Assembly: GCF_021295095.1 (NCBI RefSeq)
Contig: NZ_JAJLQX010000007.1
Span: 54,077-118,076 of the forward strand
Reading direction: 5' to 3'
Length of the DNA: 64,000 bases
From: Phocaeicola oris
Lineage (GTDB): Bacteria > Bacteroidota > Bacteroidia > Bacteroidales > Bacteroidaceae
Part shown: piece by piece, positions 25,212 to 34,135 of the stretch
Position numbering within the stretch: the stretch's first letter is position 1
Layout: each line of letters begins with the position of its first letter
Translations under genes and position numbers: made by a program
The notes under the pieces: model-generated
Told to the model about the DNA's origin: nothing
The model's database searches: none
The model's input: only the letters and a program-made list of their open reading frames with translations

Positions 25212-26405
25212 ATGAACGAAGCAACCATTCAATACATAAAAGAGCACCGGAATGACGATGTGCGTACGCTTGCGCTCCAAGGGAACAAATCGCCTGACAT
25301 TGATATGCCTATGGCACTCACTCAGATAGAAGGATGGCAAATCGCAAGGTTTAAACTACCTTCATGGGCAGATACAGACAACATACTTTATCCCCCTCAC
25401 CTTTCGATGGAACAGTGCTCATCGGAACAAACCGCGAAATATAAAGCATCACTACTGAAAGGTAATTCTTTTGTTGATTTGACAGGAGGGCTGGGCGTAG
25501 ATTTCTCGTTCATCGCACGGCATTTTAAACAGGCAACTTACATAGAACAACAGCCTTCATTAGTCGAGTTGGCTAAATATAACCTTAATCTGCTTGGATT
25601 ATCGAATAAAATCGTTATACTCCATGCTGACGGAGTAGAATATCTAAGACAAATACATCACGTTGACGCTATCTATTTGGATCCCGCACGACGTGATGAG
25701 CATGGTGGTAAGGTGATTGTCATTGCCGAATGTGAGCCGGATATCACTCAAATAGAAAACACATTAATCGAGAAAGCCGATAAAGTATTAGTCAAACTTT
25801 CTCCTATGCTTGATATTACTCAAACAATGAGAGAACTAAAACATATCAGCTCGGTACATATCGTTGCAATAAATAACGAATGCAAAGAACTGCTGCTGAC
25901 GCTTGAGAAAGACTCCGTCCTAAACCGTGAAGAAATCCCTATTCATTGCGTAAATTTTAGGATAAAAGAGAGTCAACAGTTTGAGTTTTCCATAAAAGAA
26001 GAACAGTACACAACATGTATGTTTGCCGAAGAAATAGGTCAATATCTCTACGAGCCCAATGCCTCAGTCATGAAAAGCGGAGCGTATAAGCTGCTTACGA
26101 AAAGATATAACGTTCAGAAATTAGCACCGGACAGCCACCTATATACCTCTCATTCGTATAACCCCGATTTCCCCGGCAGACGATTCTGTGTTCAAGGCGT
26201 TTCCGGATTCAAGAAAAACGAATTGCATAAATTATTAGATAATGTCCGGCAAGCGAATCTAACTATCCGGAACTACCCTGCTTCGGTTGCTGAACTGCGT
26301 AAAAAACTAAAACTCAAAGAAGGCGGAGAACATTTTCTTTTTGCTACCACACTTTTAAACGGTAAAAAGGTACTGATTAAAACAAAAAATATATCTTTGC
26401 AATAA
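25212..26405 (+). CDS. Class I SAM methyltransferase, THUMP-like/PG1098 family
   Basis: 397-aa protein with a SAM-binding motif VDLTGGLGVDF at 88-98 and motif IV YLDPARRD at 155-162. The C-terminal half has the THUMP-like domain found with the PG1098 ferredoxin-like domain in Bacteroidetes. The build suggests an RNA methyltransferase; the target is not established. The glycosidase genes start 31 bp downstream, so it may be co-transcribed with them, although the functions look unrelated. Confidence 0.82.
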   Translation: MNEATIQYIKEHRNDDVRTLALQGNKSPDIDMPMALTQIEGWQIARFKLPSWADTDNILYPPHLSMEQCSSEQTAKYKASLLKGNSFVDLTGGLGVDFSFIARHFKQATYIEQQPSLVELAKYNLNLLGLSNKIVILHADGVEYLRQIHHVDAIYLDPARRDEHGGKVIVIAECEPDITQIENTLIEKADKVLVKLSPMLDITQTMRELKHISSVHIVAINNECKELLLTLEKDSVLNREEIPIHCVNFRIKESQQFEFSIKEEQYTTCMFAEEIGQYLYEPNASVMKSGAYKLLTKRYNVQKLAPDSHLYTSHSYNPDFPGRRFCVQGVSGFKKNELHKLLDNVRQANLTIRNYPASVAELRKKLKLKEGGEHFLFATTLLNGKKVLIKTKNISLQ

Positions 26406-26436
26406 ATAAATTAATATTCTTAAATATAATTTCATA

Positions 26437-28827
26437 ATGGAAAATTCACATCATTCATTTTTTGGAAAGAGCCTGATGGCTACATTCTTTTTATTCGGAT
26501 GCATACAAGCATCTGATGCTCAAATCACTAAATACAATGAAGCCAAAGAAATTGAAGAAGCTCACATGGGAGTTGAGCGGGTTTCCCAAAACTTTTTAAA
26601 AGATTATATCTCGTATGCGTCAAGCAATGACGAGACAAAGTGGGTTCAGATAGATTTAGGTTCCACACAAAGTATCGACGGTATCAAAATATTACCAGCT
26701 TCCAACTGTTGGGGACCAAGAAGAGGTGGATTCCCCAGTCGGTTCCGTCTGGAAGTTTCGAATGATCCCGACTTCAAAGAATATATTACGTACGAGGATA
26801 TGACTCTTTCAAATGACTACCCTCTTCCTTATGATGAAGTAGCTTCTTTTGCGACCAAAACAGTTAAGGGAAGATATGTACGTTTCACTGCGACCAAATT
26901 AAGAGATAATAAATTATGTCTTACAAAAATTATGGTAATGCAGGATGGAAAAGATATTGCTGTTGGCTGTAAAGTGACGGAATCAAATCCGCAAGAAGGC
27001 AGTCAACCTGAGTTGCTGACTCGTCCTCATCGTCCACAGGGAGAGTTTGTTGTTACCAACAATCCACAGAATGTCATTCCCGAGAAGCAATGGAAACCGG
27101 TTAAGAATGTCGTTGAAACTCCACTGACAGGAATAAAGGTGAATGACGGATTGATAAAAACCGTCATGGAGCGTAATATAAATTATTTGTTAAACTCATT
27201 CACTGAAGAACAGTTGGTCCGCAATTTTAAATTAAAAGGCGGACTCCCCGTAAAACCATTTGACTCATCGTTGGCACAATTCTGGTTTAAAGAGCTTCCG
27301 GGCTCTGAAGCCGGTCGTTTCCTAATGGGGGCAGGAAATACACTGCGTTGGATGGAAAATAACGCGCTGCGCGCAGAGATGAACAATATCATTGATGTGA
27401 TAGATCAAAGCAAAGAGCCTGACGGTTATCTGATGGCTTTTCCAAAACATAAAATGTTTACAGGTGAATGTGGCGCTTATACCCGTTCATGGGTTACTCA
27501 CGGACTGATTGACGCCGGTTACGGCGGAAATAAAAAGGCATTTACATTGCTCCGCGGATTCTACGACTGGTTTGATCAGAGCGCCTTTCTTCCTGAAATG
27601 CTCAGACGCTGTCTGCAAGGTATACAAGGTGTTGTTCCCATGACCCGTACTTACTTTACTCCTATAGGAAAAAAGGAAGATATAAAGGTAGTCATGCAAT
27701 ATTTCCAAGAGAATTATTTCATGGAAGGTTTGGCTAACCGCAATAAAGAAATCATTTACAAATACCCATACGACCGTCCGCATAACTATTTGCTGACTGC
27801 CATTGAACCGTATTTTGATTTATATCGTGCAACCGGTGCTCAGAAATATCTGGATGCCATGAAAGGTGCTTGGGATTTGTTCCATGACAACTGGGAAATG
27901 ACCGGTGGAGAAATGTCCATTAACGAAGGAGTTTTTGTATACGAACCCAAGTCATACTACCTGCATCAGCAAGCCGGAGAACTTTGTGGCAATGCTTTCT
28001 GGATTAAAATTAACCAACGCTTCCATAACATCTATCCCGATGAAGAAAAGTACTCGGCTGAGATAGAGAAGTCTATTTATAATGTAGCCATTGCCAACCA
28101 ATATGGCTCTGAAGGCATTCGCTATTTCGCTAAACTGGATGGGCGCAAATATGGACCACATTCTCCAGGTTCTTACCATGCGATGAACACTTGTTGCGAA
28201 GGTCAAGGAACCCGTATATTCGGATCTCTTCCTGAATATCTTTATTCCTTTGCACAGAATGGTGTTTATATTAATCAGTTTACCGCGTCTGAAGTAAACA
28301 TTCCCATAGAAAACCAAACTTTACAGTTGAAGATGGATACTCAATTCCCCTACGGCATGGATGTTTCCATAGAAGTTTTCAATACTCAGGCCGTAAAAGG
28401 TGATATCCATATCCGCATTCCGTCTTGGGCATCTAAGAAGATGGCAATATCTGTTAATGGAGAGATTCAAGGCGAAGGAATACCGGGAACTTATTATACC
28501 ATCAGCCGACAATGGAAACAAGGAGATAAGATTATTTTCTCCTTGCCGGCAGAATTTAAAATTACCAAGTATGAAGGAAAAGAACCGGGATTTGAGAGCA
28601 ATCATTATGCATTGGAATATGGTCCTATCTTGATGGCTGCAGTAGGTGTTAAAGGAAAAAAGAATTTAGAAATCAATTCAAATATAGCATCATTGATTAA
28701 CAAGCTGAAACCTATTGCAGGTAAACCTCTACACTTCACTATCGATGGTGATGACCAGTTCGAATATTGGCCTTACTTCGAAGTTCAGGATGAACCATTC
28801 TCTTGCTTCCCGAAATTTGAAAAATAA
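26437..28827 (+). CDS. GH127-type beta-L-arabinofuranosidase with discoidin-like domain
   Basis: 796-aa exported glycosidase. A signal peptide (about 1-28) is followed by an F5/8 C (discoidin-like) carbohydrate-binding domain (about 40-170, KWVQIDLGSTQSIDGIKI) and an alpha/alpha barrel. The zinc-thiolate catalytic set of GH127 is visible as Glu515-x-Cys517 (GELCGN) and Cys586-Cys587 (NTCCEGQGTR); the first Cys of the pair is the expected nucleophile. It would remove beta-L-arabinofuranose, as found on hydroxyproline-rich plant glycoproteins and some pectin side chains. GH43 and GH42 enzymes follow in the same operon. Confidence 0.87.
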   Translation: MENSHHSFFGKSLMATFFLFGCIQASDAQITKYNEAKEIEEAHMGVERVSQNFLKDYISYASSNDETKWVQIDLGSTQSIDGIKILPASNCWGPRRGGFPSRFRLEVSNDPDFKEYITYEDMTLSNDYPLPYDEVASFATKTVKGRYVRFTATKLRDNKLCLTKIMVMQDGKDIAVGCKVTESNPQEGSQPELLTRPHRPQGEFVVTNNPQNVIPEKQWKPVKNVVETPLTGIKVNDGLIKTVMERNINYLLNSFTEEQLVRNFKLKGGLPVKPFDSSLAQFWFKELPGSEAGRFLMGAGNTLRWMENNALRAEMNNIIDVIDQSKEPDGYLMAFPKHKMFTGECGAYTRSWVTHGLIDAGYGGNKKAFTLLRGFYDWFDQSAFLPEMLRRCLQGIQGVVPMTRTYFTPIGKKEDIKVVMQYFQENYFMEGLANRNKEIIYKYPYDRPHNYLLTAIEPYFDLYRATGAQKYLDAMKGAWDLFHDNWEMTGGEMSINEGVFVYEPKSYYLHQQAGELCGNAFWIKINQRFHNIYPDEEKYSAEIEKSIYNVAIANQYGSEGIRYFAKLDGRKYGPHSPGSYHAMNTCCEGQGTRIFGSLPEYLYSFAQNGVYINQFTASEVNIPIENQTLQLKMDTQFPYGMDVSIEVFNTQAVKGDIHIRIPSWASKKMAISVNGEIQGEGIPGTYYTISRQWKQGDKIIFSLPAEFKITKYEGKEPGFESNHYALEYGPILMAAVGVKGKKNLEINSNIASLINKLKPIAGKPLHFTIDGDDQFEYWPYFEVQDEPFSCFPKFEK

Positions 28828-28835
28828 AATAGACT

Positions 28836-29816
28836 ATGAAACTGCACTACATTGCTTTAACTTTACTCCTTACATGTGGAGGATGTGCTTCTCATAAAAG
28901 TACAGAATCAAAAGAAATGAGTGGAAACCCACTCTTTCCCGGTTGGTATGCCGATCCGGAAGGTTTGGTGTTTGACAAGGAATATTGGATTTACCCAACT
29001 TATTCTGCCAAATATGAAGAACAGACTTTTTTAGACGCATTCTCCTCTACTGATTTAGTACACTGGACAAAACACCATAAAGTACTCTCAAACGAGAATG
29101 TAAAGTGGGTAAAGAAAGCAATGTGGGCTCCTGCTGTTATCCACGCAAATGATAAATACTATCTGTTCTTCGGAGGTAACGATGTACACGAAGGTGAAAT
29201 TGGAGGTATTGGCGTAACGACAGCTGATAAGCCCGAAGGTCCGTTTAAAGACGCTTTAGGGAAACCGCTTATCAACGACATTGTAAATGGAGCCCAACCT
29301 ATTGATCAGTTTGTATTTAAGGATGACGACGGGCAATATTATATGTATTACGGCGGATGGCGTCACTGTAACATGGTGAGGCTGTCCGACGATTTACTAC
29401 ATCTGATTCCATTTGACGATGGCACGATGTACAAAGAAGTAACTCCTAATAATTATGTAGAAGGCCCGTTTATGTTAAAACGCAACGGGAAGTATTACTT
29501 TATGTGGTCGGAAGGAGGATGGACAGGTCCGGATTACTGTGTAGCTTATGCTATTGCCGATACTCCTTATGGTCCGTTTAAACGTATCGGAAAGATTCTT
29601 CAGCAAGACCCCAACATCGCTACCGGCGCGGGGCACCACTCTGTCATAAAAGGAAAAGGAAAGGATGAATATTACATTATTTATCATCGCCGCCCGCTAA
29701 CAGAAACAAGTGGTAACAGCCGCTGCACTTGTATCGACAGGCTCTATTTTGAAAAGGATGGAACAATCCGTCCGGTTAAGATGACATTCGAAGGTGTAAA
29801 AAAAGCTAAGCTATAA
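28836..29816 (+). CDS. GH43-family glycoside hydrolase, lipoprotein
   Basis: 326-aa five-bladed beta-propeller glycosidase. The lipobox ends at Cys17, predicting a membrane anchor. The catalytic base is probably Asp40 (WYADPE), the pKa modulator Asp157 (QPIDQF) and the acid Glu209 (YVEGPFM); WAPAV near 97-101 is typical. GH43 enzymes cut arabinose or xylose linkages, and some cut galactan. It lies 8 bp after the GH127 gene and 2 bp before the next gene. Confidence 0.87.
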   Translation: MKLHYIALTLLLTCGGCASHKSTESKEMSGNPLFPGWYADPEGLVFDKEYWIYPTYSAKYEEQTFLDAFSSTDLVHWTKHHKVLSNENVKWVKKAMWAPAVIHANDKYYLFFGGNDVHEGEIGGIGVTTADKPEGPFKDALGKPLINDIVNGAQPIDQFVFKDDDGQYYMYYGGWRHCNMVRLSDDLLHLIPFDDGTMYKEVTPNNYVEGPFMLKRNGKYYFMWSEGGWTGPDYCVAYAIADTPYGPFKRIGKILQQDPNIATGAGHHSVIKGKGKDEYYIIYHRRPLTETSGNSRCTCIDRLYFEKDGTIRPVKMTFEGVKKAKL

Positions 29817-29818
29817 GT

Positions 29819-30319
29819 ATGAGAAGAAAAAGCAGAGAAGTAACTAACTTTAAGCAGCAAGTGGAGATTATCAAGCAATGTGACGTTTGTCGCATTGCGT
29901 TTAACGGTAAAGAAATACCATATATTCTTCCACTTAATTTTGGCGTGGAAGTGAAAGATGGAACAGTCTATCTGTATTTTCATGGCGCAAAAGAAGGCTT
30001 GAAATACGATTATCTGGACAAACAGGATGTAGTTGCTTTTGAAATGGACTGTAATCATACGTTACTCTTCGACGATTCAAAACTTTATTGTACCATGGTG
30101 TACGAAAGTATCATTGGGAAAGGAAAAATAGAATTGGTTCCGAATGAAGACAAAGTTCGTTGCCTGACGTTATTGAATACTCACTATCACCCGAATGGCT
30201 TCCCTGTCAACATGGAATCTGTTCCATATACAAACGTGTTCCGCATGACCATCCTTGAGATGACGGGAAAGAGTAACATCCGTAAATTGCAGGATCCGAA
30301 TATGCATACCTTATTATAA
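29819..30319 (+). CDS. Pyridoxamine 5'-phosphate oxidase-like flavin protein (NimA-like)
   Basis: 166-aa split-barrel protein beginning MRRKSREVTNF, as in the nitroimidazole-resistance (Nim) subgroup. These bind FMN or a similar cofactor; typical segments are RIAFNGKEIPYILPLNFG and HGAKEGLKYDYL. Some relatives reduce nitro drugs, but most have no known substrate. It starts 2 bp after the GH43 stop and 24 bp before GH42, so it is clearly part of the glycosidase operon, where a flavin protein is unexpected. Confidence 0.82.
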   Translation: MRRKSREVTNFKQQVEIIKQCDVCRIAFNGKEIPYILPLNFGVEVKDGTVYLYFHGAKEGLKYDYLDKQDVVAFEMDCNHTLLFDDSKLYCTMVYESIIGKGKIELVPNEDKVRCLTLLNTHYHPNGFPVNMESVPYTNVFRMTILEMTGKSNIRKLQDPNMHTLL

Positions 30320-30343
30320 TATATCATTCTTAAAACGAATACC

Positions 30344-32425
30344 ATGAAGAAGCACTTGATTACAATCTTAGGAATTGCCTTAGCAGTCAATACCTTTGCC
30401 AATAATCCTGTAAAGGATGATAAAATTTATCATTTTGATAAACCGCTCTATGGTGCCGCATACTACAGCGAATATACTCCAACCGACAGATTAGATGAAG
30501 ATATCAGACTGATGAAAGAAGCCGGACTGACTGTTGTTCGAGTAGGTGAATCTACTTGGTCGCTCTTCGAACCACAAGATGGTATCTTTAAATTCGAATG
30601 GATGGATAGAATTCTGAATAAGATGTATGAGGCCGGAATTCAAGTGATTCTGGGTACTCCGACGTATTCCATTCCGTCGTGGATGGCCGCAGAGCATCCT
30701 GAAGTATTATCGCATACTTGGCAAGACAAACAAAGCTATTATGGCATTCGTCAGAATATGGATTTAAAAAATCCTACTTACCTGAAATATTGCGAGAGAA
30801 TTATTCGAAAGATGATGGAACACTTTGCAAACCATCCTGCCATTATCGGTTATCAAGTTGACAATGAAGTAGAAGCACGCAACATTGACAATCAAGATTA
30901 CTTTGAAGGGTTCCGCGATTATATAAAGAAAGAGTTCAATCATAATTTGGATTCTCTCAATCATCGATGGGGATTGAACTATTGGGGCATGAATATTAAC
31001 AATTGGAGTGATTTCTATGATAGAAAAGGAGTAACTAACCCGTCCTATAAACTCTGGTGGGAGCGTTGGAATAGAAAAGTAACTGCTGATTTCTTAAACT
31101 GGCAAATTGATATAGTGAACGAATATAAACGTCCCGATCAGTTTGTCACCCACTGTTTCATGCCGGCATTTGCCAATATCGATCAGGTAGATGCGTTCCG
31201 ACAGATGGAATATCCTGCCATCAATGTTTATTATAACATGCAAGATGCTCAAGACGGTATGCAAATTGGTTATGCTGCCGATTATATGCGGGTGGTGAGT
31301 AAAAAACATAACTTTCTTGTAACCGAAACGAATGCACAAGGGACAGGATGGAGCAGCCAAAACCAATGGCCGCCATACGATGGACAACTCAGACAAAACA
31401 TGTACGCTTTCCTTTCAGGAGGTGCCAATATGGTTGAATACTGGCATTGGAGCACACTCCATTATGGACAGGAGACTTATTGGAGAGGAGTTCTTGGACA
31501 CGAAGGGTTACCAAACAGAGTATATGCCGAATTCTCGAAAGGGGCTAAAGAATTGGATAACATAGGAGACCAATTGGTCAACTTAAAGAAACATAATAAA
31601 GTTGCTTTGCTCTTCAGTCATGATTCAAAACATGCCCTCGATTTCATGCCGTATGCCAATTCGGGCACACAATATAAAGACTATATGATGTATGAAGCAC
31701 TCTATAAACAAAACATAGAATGTGACATTATTCCTGTGGATAAGATACAAGATTTCTCAGGATATGAAATGTTGATCATACCTTCTTTATATATAGCAAC
31801 TGATGAGCTGCTTCATAAAATCAGCAATTTCGTAAAGAATGGTGGAGAAGTAGTGATGCTGTATAAAAGCGGATATTGCGATCAAGATGATGACGTCCGG
31901 ACGAGCATAGCTCCAGGTCCTTTGGCTGATGCCTGCGGGTTCACATATCAGGAATTCTCATCCATCAACAAACTTTCATTAAAGGGCAATGAAATTGGCG
32001 CATCCGATAATACCATAGATACATGGATGGAATTCCTCCAGTTAGGAAATGCTAAGCCGTTAGCATACGCCGATCATGTATTCTTTGGAAAATGGCCATG
32101 CATCACAGAAAACTCATACGGCAAAGGACACCTTATATATATAGGAACAAACCCATCGATGGAAATTCTGGAGAAGTTGATTGCCCGGGCTGCGAAAAGA
32201 AAGAATATCGCAACAGTAGAACGTAACTTCTCTTTCCCTATCGTTCTTCGCTCCGGAATCAATGAGAAAGGAAAGAAAGTACATTACCTCTTTAACTTCT
32301 CATACGAGACAAAAACAATTGCTTACCCGTATGGGAATAGCCAATCATTGTTAGATTCTCAACAACTCAATAAGGGTACTAATATCCAAATCGATCCGTG
32401 GGGCGTTGTCATTGGCATAGAATAA
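30344..32425 (+). CDS. GH42-family beta-galactosidase (exported)
   Basis: 693-aa enzyme with a signal peptide (about 1-20). GH42 layout: a TIM barrel with acid/base Glu175 in QVDNEVEARN and nucleophile Glu328 in LVTETNAQG, a trimerisation domain (about 400-620) and a small beta domain. GH42 enzymes cut terminal beta-galactose, and some act on alpha-L-arabinopyranosides. With GH127 and GH43 upstream it suggests breakdown of arabinogalactan-type side chains. It is the last gene of the operon. Confidence 0.92.
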   Translation: MKKHLITILGIALAVNTFANNPVKDDKIYHFDKPLYGAAYYSEYTPTDRLDEDIRLMKEAGLTVVRVGESTWSLFEPQDGIFKFEWMDRILNKMYEAGIQVILGTPTYSIPSWMAAEHPEVLSHTWQDKQSYYGIRQNMDLKNPTYLKYCERIIRKMMEHFANHPAIIGYQVDNEVEARNIDNQDYFEGFRDYIKKEFNHNLDSLNHRWGLNYWGMNINNWSDFYDRKGVTNPSYKLWWERWNRKVTADFLNWQIDIVNEYKRPDQFVTHCFMPAFANIDQVDAFRQMEYPAINVYYNMQDAQDGMQIGYAADYMRVVSKKHNFLVTETNAQGTGWSSQNQWPPYDGQLRQNMYAFLSGGANMVEYWHWSTLHYGQETYWRGVLGHEGLPNRVYAEFSKGAKELDNIGDQLVNLKKHNKVALLFSHDSKHALDFMPYANSGTQYKDYMMYEALYKQNIECDIIPVDKIQDFSGYEMLIIPSLYIATDELLHKISNFVKNGGEVVMLYKSGYCDQDDDVRTSIAPGPLADACGFTYQEFSSINKLSLKGNEIGASDNTIDTWMEFLQLGNAKPLAYADHVFFGKWPCITENSYGKGHLIYIGTNPSMEILEKLIARAAKRKNIATVERNFSFPIVLRSGINEKGKKVHYLFNFSYETKTIAYPYGNSQSLLDSQQLNKGTNIQIDPWGVVIGIE

Positions 32426-32587
32426 ACCAAAGTTCTATATGGGTACGATGTAATATTTTCTACCGATATATTAATACACGAAAAACGCCACGGAGGTTTC
32501 CACTTCTTCTAAAATCCATCAATTTAGTTGATATGTTAAAGTGAAATAAAAAAGTAGCCAAAAATTATATAGTATAAAATATATGAC

Positions 32588-32595
32588 TATATTTG
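32588..32595 (+). promoter_or_regulatory. -7 element of the threonine operon promoter
   Basis: TATATTTG, 31 bp before the leader peptide ATG. No TTTG at -33. The leader RNA from here to the first full gene would be about 305 nt. Confidence 0.6.
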
Positions 32596-32626
32596 GAGCA
32601 TAAATTAAAAGCAGAAGAAAGAAATA

Positions 32627-32701
32627 ATGAATAAAGTTTACTTTATAACTACATTATTTACAACATCCACATCTTTCTTCACATTGACCCTTCGGGGTTA
32701 A
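32627..32701 (+). CDS. thrL: Threonine operon leader peptide
   Basis: 24-codon frame: it starts MNKVYFITTLFTTSTSFFTL and ends TLRG. Seven of 24 residues are Thr, with one Ile, in front of threonine synthesis genes. This is the hallmark of ribosome-mediated attenuation. The last codons contain ACCC-TTCG-GGGT (32687-32698), a UUCG tetraloop hairpin. TTGACCC (32684-32690) can also pair with GGGTCAA (32798-32804), just before the T-rich stretch at 32807-32823. Stalling at Thr codons would change which pairing forms. The peptide is clear; the switch is inferred. Confidence 0.75.
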   Translation: MNKVYFITTLFTTSTSFFTLTLRG

Positions 32702-32756
32702 TGCAAGTCTTCGTGTTTCTACGTGTTACACATATATCAATCAATTTAAATCCTGG

Positions 32757-32823
32757 TAATTAAACTTTGAACGGTTTAATTATATTTCTTACAGGTTGGG
32801 TCAAATCCCTATTTATTTTTCTT
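32757..32823 (+). promoter_or_regulatory. Probable attenuator region of the thr leader
   Basis: TAATTAAAC (32757-32765) pairs with GTTTAATTA (32774-32782), followed by TATTTCTT. Further on GGGTCAA can pair back into the leader peptide sequence, and TATTTATTTTTCTTT follows. No classical GC-rich terminator is seen, so the exact mechanism is uncertain. Confidence 0.4.
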
Positions 32824-32843
32824 TAATCAACCAATATCGGTGA

Positions 32844-32911
32844 AATGTACTGCTTTTATATTACCGCAGTCCCATTAGCTGATAGTATATTTCAAAAAGT
32901 AAATAAATCAT
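32844..32911 (+). pseudogene. Possible 3' remnant of thrA, stop overlapping the apgM start
   Basis: A short frame ends at TGA overlapping the apgM start (TCATGA). Its residues ITAVPLADSIFQKVNKS loosely resemble the ThrA C-terminus (VTAAGVFADIIRV type). thrA normally stands here in Bacteroides. It could instead be a short chance frame. Confidence 0.25.
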
Positions 32912-34133
32912 GAAACATATCATTATATTAGGCGATGGCATGGCAGATCATTCAGTCAAAAGACTTGGTGGAAAAACGCTTCTCCAATATGCCGAAACGA
33001 AGTATATGGACTTATTAGCACGTAATGGAAAAACAGGCCGACTGATTACCATACCGGAAGGTTTTCATCCCGGATCGGAAGTAGCCAATGCAACCATCTT
33101 AGGTTATGACATGAATAAGGTTTATGAAGGTCGTGGTCCATTGGAAGCTGCTTCTATAGGTTATGATATGAAACCGGAAGATCTGGCAGTCAGGTGCAAT
33201 ATCATTACTTTGGCTAACGGAGTTATTAAAAATCATCATGCCGGACATCTGACTACAGAACAAGGAGATATGCTCATCAAATATCTTGATAAGCAGTTGG
33301 GCAATGATAAAATCAAATTTATTACCGGCACTCAATATCGTCATTTACTTATCATTAAAGGAGGAAGCAAATATATAGAATGCGCTCCACCACACGACCA
33401 TCCAAACGAGCCTTGGAGAGAATTAATGGTAAAGCCTATCACCAATGCACCTGTTGAAACAGGCCGTATGACTCCGAAAGAGACAGCCGACTTAATGAAC
33501 AAACTAATTCTCCGCTCTCAAGAATTGCTCAGCAAACATCCATTCAACAAGGAAAGAAAAGAAGCAGCCAACTCTATTTGGCCATGGAGTGGTGGCTATC
33601 GCCCTATGATGCAAACATTAATGCAAATGTATCCTTCCATTCACAAGGGCAGTGTCATATCCGCTGTCGATTTGATTAAAGGTATAGGCTACTACGCAGG
33701 GTTGAAAAGCATTATCGTTCCCGGAATAACAGGACAAGCTGATACCAATTACGAAGGAAAAGCAGCAGCAGCTATCAATGCGTTGCAGAAAGATGACTTC
33801 GTTTTCCTACATATTGAAGCAAGCGATGAAGCCGGTCATGATGGTGATCTCGAATTAAAGCTGAAAACCATTGAAGACTTGGACAAACGGATTGTCCAAC
33901 CTATATATAATGAAATAAAGAATTGGAATGAACCGGTTTGCGTCGCCATTCTTCCCGATCATCCTACTCCGGTGGAAATTTGTATACACGTCGCGGAACC
34001 TGTCCCTTTCCTTGTATGGCATCGGGGCATAAAAGCAGATGAGGTACAGACATTTGATGAAGTCAGCTGTGTAAACGGATCGTACGGATTACTGAAACTC
34101 AATGAATTTATGAATCAATTTATGCAGATATAA
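32910..34133 (+). CDS. ApgM-like phosphoglycerate mutase homologue, probable alternative homoserine kinase
   Basis: 407-aa member of the alkaline-phosphatase superfamily (archaeal-type cofactor-independent phosphoglycerate mutase). LGDGMADHSVKRLGGKT at the N-terminus, SDEAGHDGDLELK and ILPDHPTPVE supply the metal-binding residues. In Bacteroides this gene stands between thrA and thrC, and homologues in that position have been proposed to be the missing homoserine kinase of threonine synthesis. The Thr-rich leader in front and thrC 2 bp behind support that role here. Automated annotation usually calls it phosphoglycerate mutase. Confidence 0.88.
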   Translation: MKHIIILGDGMADHSVKRLGGKTLLQYAETKYMDLLARNGKTGRLITIPEGFHPGSEVANATILGYDMNKVYEGRGPLEAASIGYDMKPEDLAVRCNIITLANGVIKNHHAGHLTTEQGDMLIKYLDKQLGNDKIKFITGTQYRHLLIIKGGSKYIECAPPHDHPNEPWRELMVKPITNAPVETGRMTPKETADLMNKLILRSQELLSKHPFNKERKEAANSIWPWSGGYRPMMQTLMQMYPSIHKGSVISAVDLIKGIGYYAGLKSIIVPGITGQADTNYEGKAAAAINALQKDDFVFLHIEASDEAGHDGDLELKLKTIEDLDKRIVQPIYNEIKNWNEPVCVAILPDHPTPVEICIHVAEPVPFLVWHRGIKADEVQTFDEVSCVNGSYGLLKLNEFMNQFMQI

Positions 34134-34135
34134 TC

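Noticed and set aside
29819-30319. Antibiotic (nitroimidazole) resistance gene
   Set aside because: Nim similarity is to a broad flavin-binding family; linkage to glycosidases and lack of resistance context argue against naming it nim.
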